Positions 25,833 through 34,233 of a stretch of DNA of 64,000 nucleotides are shown here, piece after piece (the first letter of the stretch is position 1; every line of letters starts with the position of its first letter). Origin of the DNA: an uncultured Eggerthellaceae bacterium (lineage in GTDB: Bacteria; Actinomycetota; Coriobacteriia; Coriobacteriales; Eggerthellaceae). The stretch is taken from contig CAJUSF010000023.1 of the NCBI GenBank assembly GCA_910588945.1, positions 1-64,000 on the forward strand. Direction: 5' to 3'. The position numbers were made by a program, and so were the translations under genes. Under the pieces are notes generated by a model. The model had not been told where the DNA came from. It was given only the letters and a program-made list of their open reading frames with translations, and did no database searches.

Positions 25833-25864
25833 AAATGAGCACTCCTTAAAAGGAGTGCTCATTT
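25833..25864. terminator. Bidirectional terminator between holA and rpsT
   Basis: AAATGAGCACTCCT (25833-25846) and AGGAGTGCTCATTT (25851-25864) form a perfect 14-bp stem with a 4-base loop. A-rich sequence lies on the left and T-rich on the right, so it can act on both convergent transcripts. Confidence 0.88.
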
Positions 25865-25911
25865 CATTACTTTAACAGCGCTTGATGCTTGTATCCATCA
25901 AGCAAGCGGTT

Positions 25912-26484
25912 CTACTCAGCGGCCGCTTCAGCCTCGACCTGCGCCTCAGCTGACGGCTCCTCGGCAGGCTCTTCAGCCTCTGTGGCAGCAGCTTCTGCTG
26001 CAGCTGCCTCAGCCTCGGCCTTTGCTGCTTCCTCGGCTTCCTTCTGCTTGCGCTTCAAAGCCTTGGCCTCTTCCTTCTGATGAGCCTCGCGGCGCTTCGC
26101 CTTCTCCTTCTCGGCTGCCTGCATGGCGGCTACGCGCTCAGCCTTGCGCTCGGCCTTCTTGTTGCCAGTCTTTGCTTGCTTCGGAGCCTCAGGCTTCTTG
26201 TAAGCAGCGCGATCGGCATCGGTGATGACGGTGTTAGCGAGCTTCATGATGCCGCTCTTGCGATTGGCGGCTTGGTTCTTCTTGATGACACCTTTGCTCG
26301 CAGCCTTGTCCATAAGGCGGCAGCAGGCCAGAGCCTCGGCGTATGCCTCAGCACCGTTTCCAGCCTCAACGGCATCCTTCACGCGACGTGTTGCGGTCTT
26401 GAGCTCGCTTTTAACAGCACGATTGCGAAGGCGAGCCTTCTCGTTGGTGATGATGCGCTTTTTCTGTGACTTAATATTAGCCAT
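25912..26484 (-). CDS. rpsT: Ribosomal protein S20 with long charged C-terminal extension
   Basis: S20 binds 16S rRNA in the body of the small subunit. Residues 1-85 form a normal S20: MANIKSQKKRIITNEKAR, then SRLMDKAASKGVIKKNQAANR-like sequence near residue 60-70. The protein does not stop near 87 but runs to 190. Residues about 90-145 are Lys/Ala/Glu-rich with helical or coiled-coil character, and about 145-190 are almost only Ala and Glu. The frame is open throughout and ends just before the terminator. AAGGAGG precedes the ATG. The extension's role is unknown. Confidence 0.93.
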   Translation of the reverse strand: MANIKSQKKRIITNEKARLRNRAVKSELKTATRRVKDAVEAGNGAEAYAEALACCRLMDKAASKGVIKKNQAANRKSGIMKLANTVITDADRAAYKKPEAPKQAKTGNKKAERKAERVAAMQAAEKEKAKRREAHQKEEAKALKRKQKEAEEAAKAEAEAAAAEAAATEAEEPAEEPSAEAQVEAEAAAE

Positions 26485-26778
26485 TCTTCATTTCCTCCTT
26501 GGATGTTCATACGCATGTCGGCAAAGCGAAAAGCAATTCTGAGCAGGAGGACAGAGGATAAAGATGTGGGCATACAGCCCGATACACAATGCCTTGTGGC
26601 GCTGTGCGGATGCGGTCTGGATTTTTCCGCTTCCTCTTCATCCTAGCGTTAGACCTCTTGCGCAGCCATGTCTGCTGGTTGTAAGGAGAGTTAACTTCCT
26701 TACCATTAACGCTTGGCACAATAAGATAGAATAGCGTATAAACGAAAGAATGTCACGGAAAAGAATAGAAAACAACAA
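26485..26778. other. Divergent intergenic region with a 23-bp dyad
   Basis: This gap separates leftward rpsT from rightward lepA and must hold both promoters. GTAAGGA (26681-26687) and TCCTTAC (26697-26703) flank the palindrome AGTTAACT (26689-26696), making an almost perfect dyad that could be an operator or hairpin. The 5' leader of rpsT contains AAGGAGG at about 26494-26500 (reverse strand). I see no convincing -35/-10 pair and no small gene. Confidence 0.4.
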
Positions 26779-28584
26779 ATGTCAACTGAACCATCACTGA
26801 TAAGGAACTTCTCCATAATCGCGCATATCGATCATGGCAAGTCGACTCTGTCTGACAGGATACTTGAGCAGACGGGTACCGTTTCAGCGCGTGATATGCA
26901 AGATCAGCTGCTCGACACTATGGATATCGAGCGCGAGCGCGGCATCACTATCAAAAGTCAGGCCGTGCGCGTGGACTATACTGCCGATGATGGCAACACC
27001 TATCAGCTCAATCTCATTGACACTCCCGGTCATGTCGATTTCACCTATGAGGTCTCGCGCTCACTTGCGGCGTGTGAGGGTGCAGTTCTTGTTGTGGATG
27101 CCACGCAAGGCGTTGAGGCTCAAACGGTTGCTAACGCCATGCTCGCGATGAATGCCGATCTTGAGGTTATCCCGCTCATCAACAAGATCGACCTCCCGGC
27201 GGCAGAGCCCGATCGTGTTCGGGAGGAGATAGAGGAGGGACTTGCCATTCCGGCAGACGATGCGATCCTAGCGTCGGGAAAGACTGGCGTGGGCGTGCAT
27301 GATCTGCTGGAATCTGTCGTCTATAACATCCCAGCTCCGACAGGAGATGCGTCTGCCCCGCTCACAGCTCTCATCTTCGATAGCTATTTCGATGCGTATC
27401 GCGGCGTTGTCGCACTTGTGCGTGTCGTAAATGGCAAGCTTGAGCGCGGTGCGAGGATCAAGATGATGGCCACTGACACAAACGCGATCGTCGAGGAGGT
27501 CGGTGCACGCAGGCCAGCCGAGACGCCGCTCGATGCGCTTGGTGTCGGCGAGGTAGGATACCTTGTCACTGGTCTGAAGGATGTGAGTCAGGTGAAGGTG
27601 GGCGACACCATCACTAGCGCACAAGATGGTGCCACAGAGCCGCTTCCCGGCTACAGGGAGGCAAAGCCCATGGTCTTCACGGGTCTTTTCCCGATAGAGG
27701 GCGACCAGTACGAGCCTCTCAAAGAAGCGCTTGAAAAGCTCTCTCTCAACGATCCGGCGCTCATATGGGAACCCGAGACATCGCATGCGCTTGGCTTTGG
27801 TTTCCGCGTCGGTTTTCTGGGACTATTGCACATGGAGGTCATAAAAGAGCGCCTCGAGCGCGAATTCGGGCTCGATCTTTTGGCTACAGCGCCTTCTGTG
27901 GAATACAACGTCTATATGAAAAATGGCGAAATGCTCAGCATCCATTCGCCTCAAGAGATGCCCGAACCGGGGACATATGACCACATCGAAGAGCCTTACC
28001 TCAAGGCGAAAGTGCTCATTCCGCCGGACTATATCGGTGCGGTGATGGACCTTACCGTGGCGCGCCGTGGAACGTTTGTCACGATGAATTATCTCTCGCC
28101 GACGACTGTCGAGATGCTGTGGGAGATCCCGCTGTCTGAGCTCATCATGGATTTTTTCGATAAGTTGAAGTCCAACACAAAAGGATACGCTAGTCTCGAC
28201 TACGAGTTCGAAGGATACAAGCCCTCCGATCTGCAAAAGCTTGACATCCTGCTCGCCGGAAAACCAATCGATGCCCTGTCGTTTATCGTTCATAAGGACA
28301 AAGCCTATGAGCGCGGGCGCATTCTTACCGAGAAGCTCAAAGAGATCATCCCTCGCCAGATGTTCGAAGTGCCCATACAAGCCGCTATTGGGGGTCGCGT
28401 GCTTTCGCGCCAGACGGTAAAAGCCAAGCGCAAGGATGTTCTTGCGAAGTGCTACGGTGGAGACATCACTCGAAAGAGAAAGCTGCTCGAGAAGCAGAAG
28501 GCGGGCAAGAAGCGCATGAAGGCCATCGGCAATGTCGAGGTTCCGCAAGAGGCTTTCATGGCTATCCTGAAGGTCGATGACTGA
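26779..28584 (+). CDS. lepA: Elongation factor 4 (LepA), ribosome back-translocase
   Basis: GTPase that acts on stalled or mis-translocated ribosomes. The 601-residue protein has G1 AHIDHGKSTLSDR, G2/Sw I ERERGITIK, G3 DTPGHVDF and G4 NKIDLP. The LepA-specific C-terminal domain carries RKRKLLEKQKAGKKRMK and ends VPQEAFMAIL. Length and layout are normal. It follows rpsT divergently, as in Bacillus, where sporulation genes intervene; those are absent here. Confidence 0.97.
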   Translation: MSTEPSLIRNFSIIAHIDHGKSTLSDRILEQTGTVSARDMQDQLLDTMDIERERGITIKSQAVRVDYTADDGNTYQLNLIDTPGHVDFTYEVSRSLAACEGAVLVVDATQGVEAQTVANAMLAMNADLEVIPLINKIDLPAAEPDRVREEIEEGLAIPADDAILASGKTGVGVHDLLESVVYNIPAPTGDASAPLTALIFDSYFDAYRGVVALVRVVNGKLERGARIKMMATDTNAIVEEVGARRPAETPLDALGVGEVGYLVTGLKDVSQVKVGDTITSAQDGATEPLPGYREAKPMVFTGLFPIEGDQYEPLKEALEKLSLNDPALIWEPETSHALGFGFRVGFLGLLHMEVIKERLEREFGLDLLATAPSVEYNVYMKNGEMLSIHSPQEMPEPGTYDHIEEPYLKAKVLIPPDYIGAVMDLTVARRGTFVTMNYLSPTTVEMLWEIPLSELIMDFFDKLKSNTKGYASLDYEFEGYKPSDLQKLDILLAGKPIDALSFIVHKDKAYERGRILTEKLKEIIPRQMFEVPIQAAIGGRVLSRQTVKAKRKDVLAKCYGGDITRKRKLLEKQKAGKKRMKAIGNVEVPQEAFMAILKVDD

Positions 28585-28736
28585 TTGCATGTGAAAGCGC
28601 GTGTTCGCTCATGCAGGCATATAGCGCGATCGGGCTTTGACACAGATGAGCGCACAGCACTGATAGAGTAATATAATGGTCGCTAACGCGACCGATGAAG
28701 GCATCCTTTTGGGGAAGGCATAGAAAGATACCTACG

Positions 28737-28955
28737 ATGGCCAAACATCAGAAAAGTCAAAAAGATTATGACTGGCTCGAAGATCCGTTCAACGACAATA
28801 AGAGCGAGCAAGATGAGCTTAATGCTGCCAAGATGTCATCAGGTTCTAAGATCGCTGTTGGGATAGGGTGTCTGGCTGTCCTTATTATCTTGGTCGGTAT
28901 TATCGCTGTTAGCTGTTCGAGCATCGCTGCCCTTATGGGCACAGGCGCTATCTAG
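28737..28955 (+). CDS. Small single-pass membrane protein, unknown
   Basis: Predicted 72-residue protein beginning MAKHQKSQKDYDWLEDPFND. It has a charged, acidic first half and one transmembrane segment at about residues 38-58 (IAVGIGCLAVLIILVGIIAV) followed by CSS. I do not recognise a family. It sits 3 bases before the dus start, suggesting co-transcription. The ribosome-binding site is weak (AGAAAGAT). An in-frame ATG at 28695 would add 14 residues but has no better signal. A TATAAT at 28672-28677 and a small hairpin at 28678-28693 lie upstream. Confidence 0.55.
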   Translation: MAKHQKSQKDYDWLEDPFNDNKSEQDELNAAKMSSGSKIAVGIGCLAVLIILVGIIAVSCSSIAALMGTGAI

Positions 28956-28958
28956 GTT

Positions 28959-29981
28959 ATGTCTGCCAAGGTTCTACTCGCTCCGATGGCGGGAGTTAGC
29001 GATCTTGCGTTTCGTGATATCTGCATCGCACACGGCGCCGATCTAACCTATTCAGAGATGGTGTCAGCCAAGGGGTTGTCGTATGGCAGCGAGAAGACAA
29101 AAGATCTTATCAAGCTGTCCCCATCCGAGAAGGTGATAGGCGTTCAGCTTTTCGGTCATGAAAGCGATGTGATGGCAAGTCAAGCCGCTTGGGTTGAGGA
29201 TGTTTTACAAGATCGTCTCGCATGTATCGATATCAATATGGGTTGCCCCGCGCGAAAGATAGTCGCGAAAGGTGACGGCGCCGCGCTTATGAAAAGTCCA
29301 GATCTCGCAAAAGAGATAGTTCGCGCCGTCAAGCGCAGCGTGCGATGCCCTGTCAGTGTCAAGTTCCGTCGCGGTTGGGCGCAAGGCGATGATACTTCGG
29401 TCTCCTTCGCAAAGATCGTTGAGGATGCAGGCGCCGATGCGATCACTCTTCACGGCCGGTATGCGATGCAGTACTACAAGGGAAGCTCCGATAGAGCATG
29501 CATCGCTGCTGTAAAAAATGCGCTTTCGATCCCAGTTATCGGCAACGGTGATATCCGATGCGGCCAAGATGCTCTGTCGATGCTTGATCAGACCGGATGC
29601 GATCATGTGATGGTTGCTCGCTCGGCGGTAGGAAACCCGTGGATTTTCGAGGAGATACATGCCGCTTTTGATGGACGCGCTTTTAAGCCGCCGACGCTTG
29701 AGGAGCGCATCAATGCCATGCGAGAGCATGCTCGCAAGCTGCACGATATGCACCCGCGTCTTCTCTTGCGAATGCGAAAGCACGCAGCGGCATACATCAA
29801 AGGCATTCCTGGGGCAAGTGCTGCACGTGCATCGCTCAATGAATGCACTACGCTCGATGATTTCTATCGTCTCTTCGATGCGTTTGCGCAAAGAGCTTCA
29901 ATCGGTGCATCTTCGGTTGATGATATGACGGTCGACCCTTTTGATGATTTGGCGGAGCAGGAGCAAGAAGATGCCTCATGA
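28959..29981 (+). CDS. dus: tRNA-dihydrouridine synthase (DusB-like)
   Basis: FMN- and NADPH-dependent enzyme that reduces specific uridines in tRNA. The 340-residue protein has the N-terminal APMAGVSDLAFR, the active-site INMGCPARKIVAKGDGAALM with the catalytic Cys, the substrate-binding LHGRYAMQYYKG and the FMN phosphate site VIGNGDIRCGQDA. DusB is the likely subtype because Gram-positives usually have this clade, but subtype cannot be fixed by eye. Its stop overlaps the start of hemW by 11 bases. Confidence 0.92.
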   Translation: MSAKVLLAPMAGVSDLAFRDICIAHGADLTYSEMVSAKGLSYGSEKTKDLIKLSPSEKVIGVQLFGHESDVMASQAAWVEDVLQDRLACIDINMGCPARKIVAKGDGAALMKSPDLAKEIVRAVKRSVRCPVSVKFRRGWAQGDDTSVSFAKIVEDAGADAITLHGRYAMQYYKGSSDRACIAAVKNALSIPVIGNGDIRCGQDALSMLDQTGCDHVMVARSAVGNPWIFEEIHAAFDGRAFKPPTLEERINAMREHARKLHDMHPRLLLRMRKHAAAYIKGIPGASAARASLNECTTLDDFYRLFDAFAQRASIGASSVDDMTVDPFDDLAEQEQEDAS

Positions 29982-31086
29982 TCCTTACAAAGCGCTCTAT
30001 ATTCATATCCCGTTTTGCGTCTCACGTTGCAACTATTGCGACTTTTACACAAATGCGGTCGCACGCGATTCCATTGAGATAACCGAGACGATCGAGAATG
30101 ACATCATGGAGATACGTCGTCTCGGGCGCGAAGGCGAGCTTTCGCAGATCGAGACCATCTATATAGGTGGCGGCACTCCGAGCTTTGTCGGGACGAAACA
30201 TCTTACTAACCTTTTATACACATTGGGTCTTACCCTTGATATGCAAGGCATTCGCGAATGCAGCATTGAGGCCAACCCTGAGAGCATTGATGCTCGTCTT
30301 ATCAACGATATTTGGGCACTCGGTGCCAATAGGCTTTCGATAGGCGTTCAGAGCTTTGATGATGAAGTGCTGAAAACACTTGGTCGCGCCCATGATCGAG
30401 CGCAAGCGATCGATGCTATCCGTATGGCATCTGAGCGTTTCGACAACATCAGCATCGATCTGATGTGCGGTGTTCCTGCGCAAGACATCAAGAGCTTTGA
30501 AGCTGATCTTGATGTTGCGCTCAGTCTTCCTATCAAGCACGTGAGCATCTATCCGCTCACCATCGAACCCGCCACGCCGTTTGCGAAGCTTCTTGATAAA
30601 GAGCGTTTGGACCTTCCGAGCGAGGATGAGCAGGCGGACATGATGGAGCTTGCCCAAAGGCGCCTTGTTAAGGCCGGTTTTTCGCGTTATGAGGTGGCAA
30701 GTTATTCGAAGCCGGGCTATGAGAGCGTGCATAATTCGATGTACTGGACGGCAGCTCCGTATCTTGGAATCGGGCGAAGTGCGACCACCATGACGCAAAA
30801 CGCCGAGAGGCGAATGCGTGTTCAAGATGGGCGTGTGGTGGATGATCTGAATGCGGCACAGATGGCAGCGGAGGATGTAATGCTTGGACTGCGCATGTCA
30901 AAAGGCGTCTCCGATGAGCTCATCGTGCGTGCTAGCGCCCTGCTTCCGAGGCTTGACGGCGTGCTTGCCGATCTTGTGGATAAAGGGCTTGTAGAGCATC
31001 TCGATCAGAGATGGCAACCGACCGAGCGCGGTTGGATATGCGGCAACGAGCTGTATGGAGCGATCTTGGAAACAGCTCCCTTTTAG
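29971..31086 (+). CDS. hemW: HemW-like radical SAM protein (heme chaperone)
   Basis: Radical SAM protein often annotated as oxygen-independent coproporphyrinogen III oxidase; HemW proteins instead bind and deliver heme. The 371-residue protein starts MPHDPYKALYIHIPFC and has the cluster motif C-x3-C-x2-C in FCVSRCNYCDFY. The absence of an extra N-terminal domain with a further Cys argues for HemW rather than HemN. GGAGCAAGAAG precedes the ATG at 29971. The lepA-hemW-hrcA-dnaJ order matches Bacillus. Confidence 0.9.
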   Translation: MPHDPYKALYIHIPFCVSRCNYCDFYTNAVARDSIEITETIENDIMEIRRLGREGELSQIETIYIGGGTPSFVGTKHLTNLLYTLGLTLDMQGIRECSIEANPESIDARLINDIWALGANRLSIGVQSFDDEVLKTLGRAHDRAQAIDAIRMASERFDNISIDLMCGVPAQDIKSFEADLDVALSLPIKHVSIYPLTIEPATPFAKLLDKERLDLPSEDEQADMMELAQRRLVKAGFSRYEVASYSKPGYESVHNSMYWTAAPYLGIGRSATTMTQNAERRMRVQDGRVVDDLNAAQMAAEDVMLGLRMSKGVSDELIVRASALLPRLDGVLADLVDKGLVEHLDQRWQPTERGWICGNELYGAILETAPF

Positions 31087-31098
31087 GCCTTAGGCCGA

Positions 31099-31125
31099 TT
31101 AGCACTCTTGAAGCGCGTCTGCTAA
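31099..31125 (+). promoter_or_regulatory. CIRCE-like operator of hrcA
   Basis: TTAGCACTC (31099-31107), a 9-base spacer and GTCTGCTAA (31117-31125) match the HrcA operator TTAGCACTC-N9-GAGTGCTAA with two mismatches, both in the right arm. The spacer length is exact. It overlaps the promoter at 31108-31136, placing HrcA over the -35 element. This implies autoregulation of hrcA-dnaJ. Confidence 0.8.
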
Positions 31126-31136
31126 AGTTGCATAAT
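31108..31136 (+). promoter_or_regulatory. Candidate hrcA promoter
   Basis: TTGAAG (31108-31113) and CATAAT (31131-31136) are separated by 17 bases. The -35 hexamer lies within the CIRCE spacer. The start codon is 63 bases downstream of the -10. Confidence 0.5.
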
Positions 31137-31199
31137 ATGACGGTGTGAAAATGAAGACGGTATCTTCAGCGCCGAAGCGAAGCGGAGGAAGACGTATCA

Positions 31200-32213
31200 A
31201 TGCTATCAGATAGAAGGCAGAGGATTTTATATGCGCTCATTGAGGAGTACGTTGCGCATGCGCTTCCTGTCGGGTCGCAGACGATCGCAAAGCACTACAA
31301 GCTCGGTGTGAGCTCAGCCACCATCCGAAATGAGCTTTCATACCTTGAGGACCAAGGCTACATCACCCAGCCCCATACATCCGCAGGTCGCATCCCTACA
31401 GATGCTGGTTACAGGGAATTCGTCGATGAGGTGCTGGCCAGCGATGAGTTGATGAAGCTTCCTGGTTTTGAGACGATGGCATCCGATATTCGTTCGCGCG
31501 CAGAAGCGCTCGATTCTCTGATCGAGCGGACATCTGAGGAGCTTACGCGTCTGACCGACTGCCTTTCGATTGTGATGGCGCCCTCGATCATCAAGATGCG
31601 CATACGGCAGGTATCGCTCATATCGCTGACGAACAGGCAAGCGCTAATCGTCATCGTGTCTGAGGATGGGCATGTGGCCGAGCGACATGTATCGTTTCCC
31701 ATTGATGTCGAGCCCGATCGCCTGCACGAAATCCAAAATGTGCTCACTAAAGTATTCTCGGGAAGATCCCTATCGGAGATGGACGATGTGAGGCTCGGGA
31801 TGGTCGATCTCATGCAAGACAGCGTTGGGCCGATTATCGTGAACGAGGTTTTGGATAGTCTGCATGATTGCAATTCTGTCAGAAGGTCGCGCGTTGGCGT
31901 CAGTTCTCTAATGCGCAAGCCTGAATTCCATGATGCAAGCGCACTTCTGCCCATAATGGAGGTGCTCGAGGATGATACGGTGCTCTTCAGGGTTTTTGAC
32001 CCGAGCGATGTGACGGACTCAGGAATAATGGTGCGCATTGGAAGCGAGAACGAGACCGAGCAGCTCTCAGGTGCATCCGTGATCGCAGGCTCCTACGGTC
32101 GCGGCGATGCTCAGGGAGTGGTGGCCGTCATTGGGCCTAAGCGGATGGATTATTCGAAGGTGATAGGGGCCGTTCGCGCAGCTCAAGAGATACTGAACGA
32201 AGATCTGCACTGA
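31200..32213 (+). CDS. hrcA: Heat-inducible transcription repressor HrcA
   Basis: Repressor that binds CIRCE and is activated by GroEL. The 337-residue protein opens MLSDRRQRILYALIEEYV and has the winged-helix signature VGSQTIAKHYKLGVSSATIR followed by YITQPHTSAGRIPTDAGYR. The C terminus keeps GPKRMDYSKVIGAV. Length is typical. It is followed by dnaJ after 73 bases, with grpE and dnaK missing from the usual hrcA-grpE-dnaK-dnaJ cluster, so those genes must lie elsewhere. Confidence 0.96.
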   Translation: MLSDRRQRILYALIEEYVAHALPVGSQTIAKHYKLGVSSATIRNELSYLEDQGYITQPHTSAGRIPTDAGYREFVDEVLASDELMKLPGFETMASDIRSRAEALDSLIERTSEELTRLTDCLSIVMAPSIIKMRIRQVSLISLTNRQALIVIVSEDGHVAERHVSFPIDVEPDRLHEIQNVLTKVFSGRSLSEMDDVRLGMVDLMQDSVGPIIVNEVLDSLHDCNSVRRSRVGVSSLMRKPEFHDASALLPIMEVLEDDTVLFRVFDPSDVTDSGIMVRIGSENETEQLSGASVIAGSYGRGDAQGVVAVIGPKRMDYSKVIGAVRAAQEILNEDLH

Positions 32214-32286
32214 ATCGGATGCACATTTAGATCAAAATACTGTCACATAAATAGAATTTGGATAAGAAGAAGGAAGACATTTCACG

Positions 32287-33420
32287 ATGCCAACTGCAAC
32301 AAAAGACCTCTATGAGATACTCGGCGTCAGCCGTGATGCCAGCGAATCAGAGATAAAGAAGGCTTTCCGCCACAAGGCGCGCGAACTTCACCCCGATGTG
32401 AATAAGGCAGAAGATGCCGAAGAGCAGTTCAAGGAACTCAACGAAGCCTATGACATCCTCTCAGATGCGAACAAGCGCGCACAATACGATCGCTTCGGCA
32501 CTATTCCCGGTGCTGCCGGAGGTGGAAGCGGCTATGTCGATTTTGAGGATCTTTTCGGCGGTTTCGGCGGTATGGGCGATATCTTCTCGTCGTTCTTCGG
32601 CGGATCGTCGCGCTCGAGGCAGACGCGTCGCGAGGGTCGCGATATGGGCATCGGGATCACCATCGATCTTAAGGATGTGGCCACCGGAACAAAAAAGGAG
32701 ATAGTCTATGACAGGCTGGCTCCGTGTTCGGATTGTGATGGCACAGGCGTAGGCGAGGACGGTCAGGAGATCACGTGCCCTGAGTGCGGAGGCTCCGGTC
32801 GTGTTGTGACAGTGCAGCATACATTCCTTGGCGATATGCAATCTGCTAGCACTTGCAGCGTTTGCGGAGGAAGCGGAAAGAAGATCGAGGGCGCTTGCGA
32901 GGAATGCGATGGACAGGGACGTGTTCCCGATCGTCAGCGAGTGTCGGTCGACATCCCTGCGGGTATTAGGGATGGTCAGCAGCTTCGCGTAGGCGGGCTC
33001 GGAGAGGCCGGAATGCAGGGGGCTAAAGCGGGCGATCTTATCGTCACCGTTCGCATAGAAAAGGACGATCACTTCGAGCGCGATGGTGACGATCTGCATG
33101 TGAGCATCGAAGTTCCGATGCTTCAAGCCGCGCTCGGTGCCAACATTACGATAGATGGCATCATGGATGATGAGACCATCAAGGTTCAGATCCCGCAAGG
33201 AACTCAGGCCGGTGATGTCGTGCGCGTGAAAGGGTTCGGTCTTCCGCGCCTTCACAGATCCGCGCGTGGCGATATGTATGTGCATATGGACGTTCGCATC
33301 CCAAAGAAGCTCAACAAGAAGCAGAAGAAGCTAGCAGAAGAGCTGGCGCGCGAGCTCGGCGGATTTGAGAGCGGCGACAACGTGCCGCTTGAGCGTCTCG
33401 ATGACATATTCAGACGCTAA
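32287..33420 (+). CDS. dnaJ: Chaperone DnaJ
   Basis: Hsp40 co-chaperone that delivers substrates to DnaK and stimulates its ATPase. The 377-residue type I protein has a J domain with LHPDVNKA, a Gly/Phe-rich linker (FEDLFGGFGGMGDIFSSFF) and four zinc-finger repeats CSDCDGTG, CPECGGSG, CSVCGGSG and CEECDGQG. C-terminal substrate domains with DIPAGIRDGQQLRV follow. GAAGGAAG precedes the ATG. No dnaK neighbour is present. Confidence 0.96.
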   Translation: MPTATKDLYEILGVSRDASESEIKKAFRHKARELHPDVNKAEDAEEQFKELNEAYDILSDANKRAQYDRFGTIPGAAGGGSGYVDFEDLFGGFGGMGDIFSSFFGGSSRSRQTRREGRDMGIGITIDLKDVATGTKKEIVYDRLAPCSDCDGTGVGEDGQEITCPECGGSGRVVTVQHTFLGDMQSASTCSVCGGSGKKIEGACEECDGQGRVPDRQRVSVDIPAGIRDGQQLRVGGLGEAGMQGAKAGDLIVTVRIEKDDHFERDGDDLHVSIEVPMLQAALGANITIDGIMDDETIKVQIPQGTQAGDVVRVKGFGLPRLHRSARGDMYVHMDVRIPKKLNKKQKKLAEELARELGGFESGDNVPLERLDDIFRR

Positions 33421-33456
33421 ACGGCGCTAGAGCGGAACCAAGGATGGCTGCCTACA

Positions 33457-34233
33457 ATGTCGTTATATAGATTCTTCCTCGATGAGCAGGTCCTCTCATC
33501 CATTTCAGATGAGGTGTTTCGCCTTGAACTTTCCCAGCAGGATGAGAAGCATGCACGCGTGATCAGATTGAAGCCTTTCGAGCATATCGCCATCATCGAT
33601 GGTTCGGGTGACTATTTCGAATGCAGGATCGAGCGTATGGATGATGAGGGCATCTTCGTGTCGATCGCGCAGCACCTTGATGCTCCCTCAGATGGGTTCG
33701 AGGTCATCTTGTACCAAGGACTTGCAAAGGGCGAGCGCTTCGAAACCGTTTTAAAGCACGCCACTGAGCTTGGTGTGAGCGCCTTTGTTCCGCTTATCAG
33801 CAAGCGATGCGTGGTCAAGCTCGATCCGAAGAAGGTCAGTGCGAAGTGCGAGCGATGGCGTACGATCATACGGGGCGCTGCCAAGCAGGCGGGGCTCATT
33901 CGTATACCTGATCTCGGTGAACCTGAGAACATCGATGGAGCGCTGAGCTCCTTAAGCGGGGCAGATCTTGTTCTTATATGCTGGGAAGAGGCCATGGATT
34001 CGATGAGTATCCGTGCTGCGATCGATGATGCTGCTCTGGCATCGGGCGCGCGGGTTGCCATCGTCGTCGGGCCTGAAGGAGGCTTTTCAGATGATGAGGT
34101 CTCAAGGCTGCTCGCTTCGAATGATAGCGCCAAGCTGGCAAGTTTGGGGCCGACCATCCTTCGCACCGAGACGGCGGGTATCGTGTCGTGCGCGCTTGCG
34201 CTAGAGCGGCTTCGTGAGGGATTCGATCGATGA
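33457..34233 (+). CDS. rsmE: 16S rRNA m3U1498 methyltransferase
   Basis: SAM-dependent SPOUT methyltransferase. The 258-residue protein has an N-terminal PUA-like region (RVIRLKPFEHIAIIDGSG) and the family motif KHATELGVSAFVPL. The knotted SAM site carries VGPEGGFSDDEV and SLGPTILRTETAGI. In many bacteria prmA sits between dnaJ and rsmE; it is missing here. The stop codon overlaps the mtaB ATG by four bases. Confidence 0.94.
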   Translation: MSLYRFFLDEQVLSSISDEVFRLELSQQDEKHARVIRLKPFEHIAIIDGSGDYFECRIERMDDEGIFVSIAQHLDAPSDGFEVILYQGLAKGERFETVLKHATELGVSAFVPLISKRCVVKLDPKKVSAKCERWRTIIRGAAKQAGLIRIPDLGEPENIDGALSSLSGADLVLICWEEAMDSMSIRAAIDDAALASGARVAIVVGPEGGFSDDEVSRLLASNDSAKLASLGPTILRTETAGIVSCALALERLREGFDR

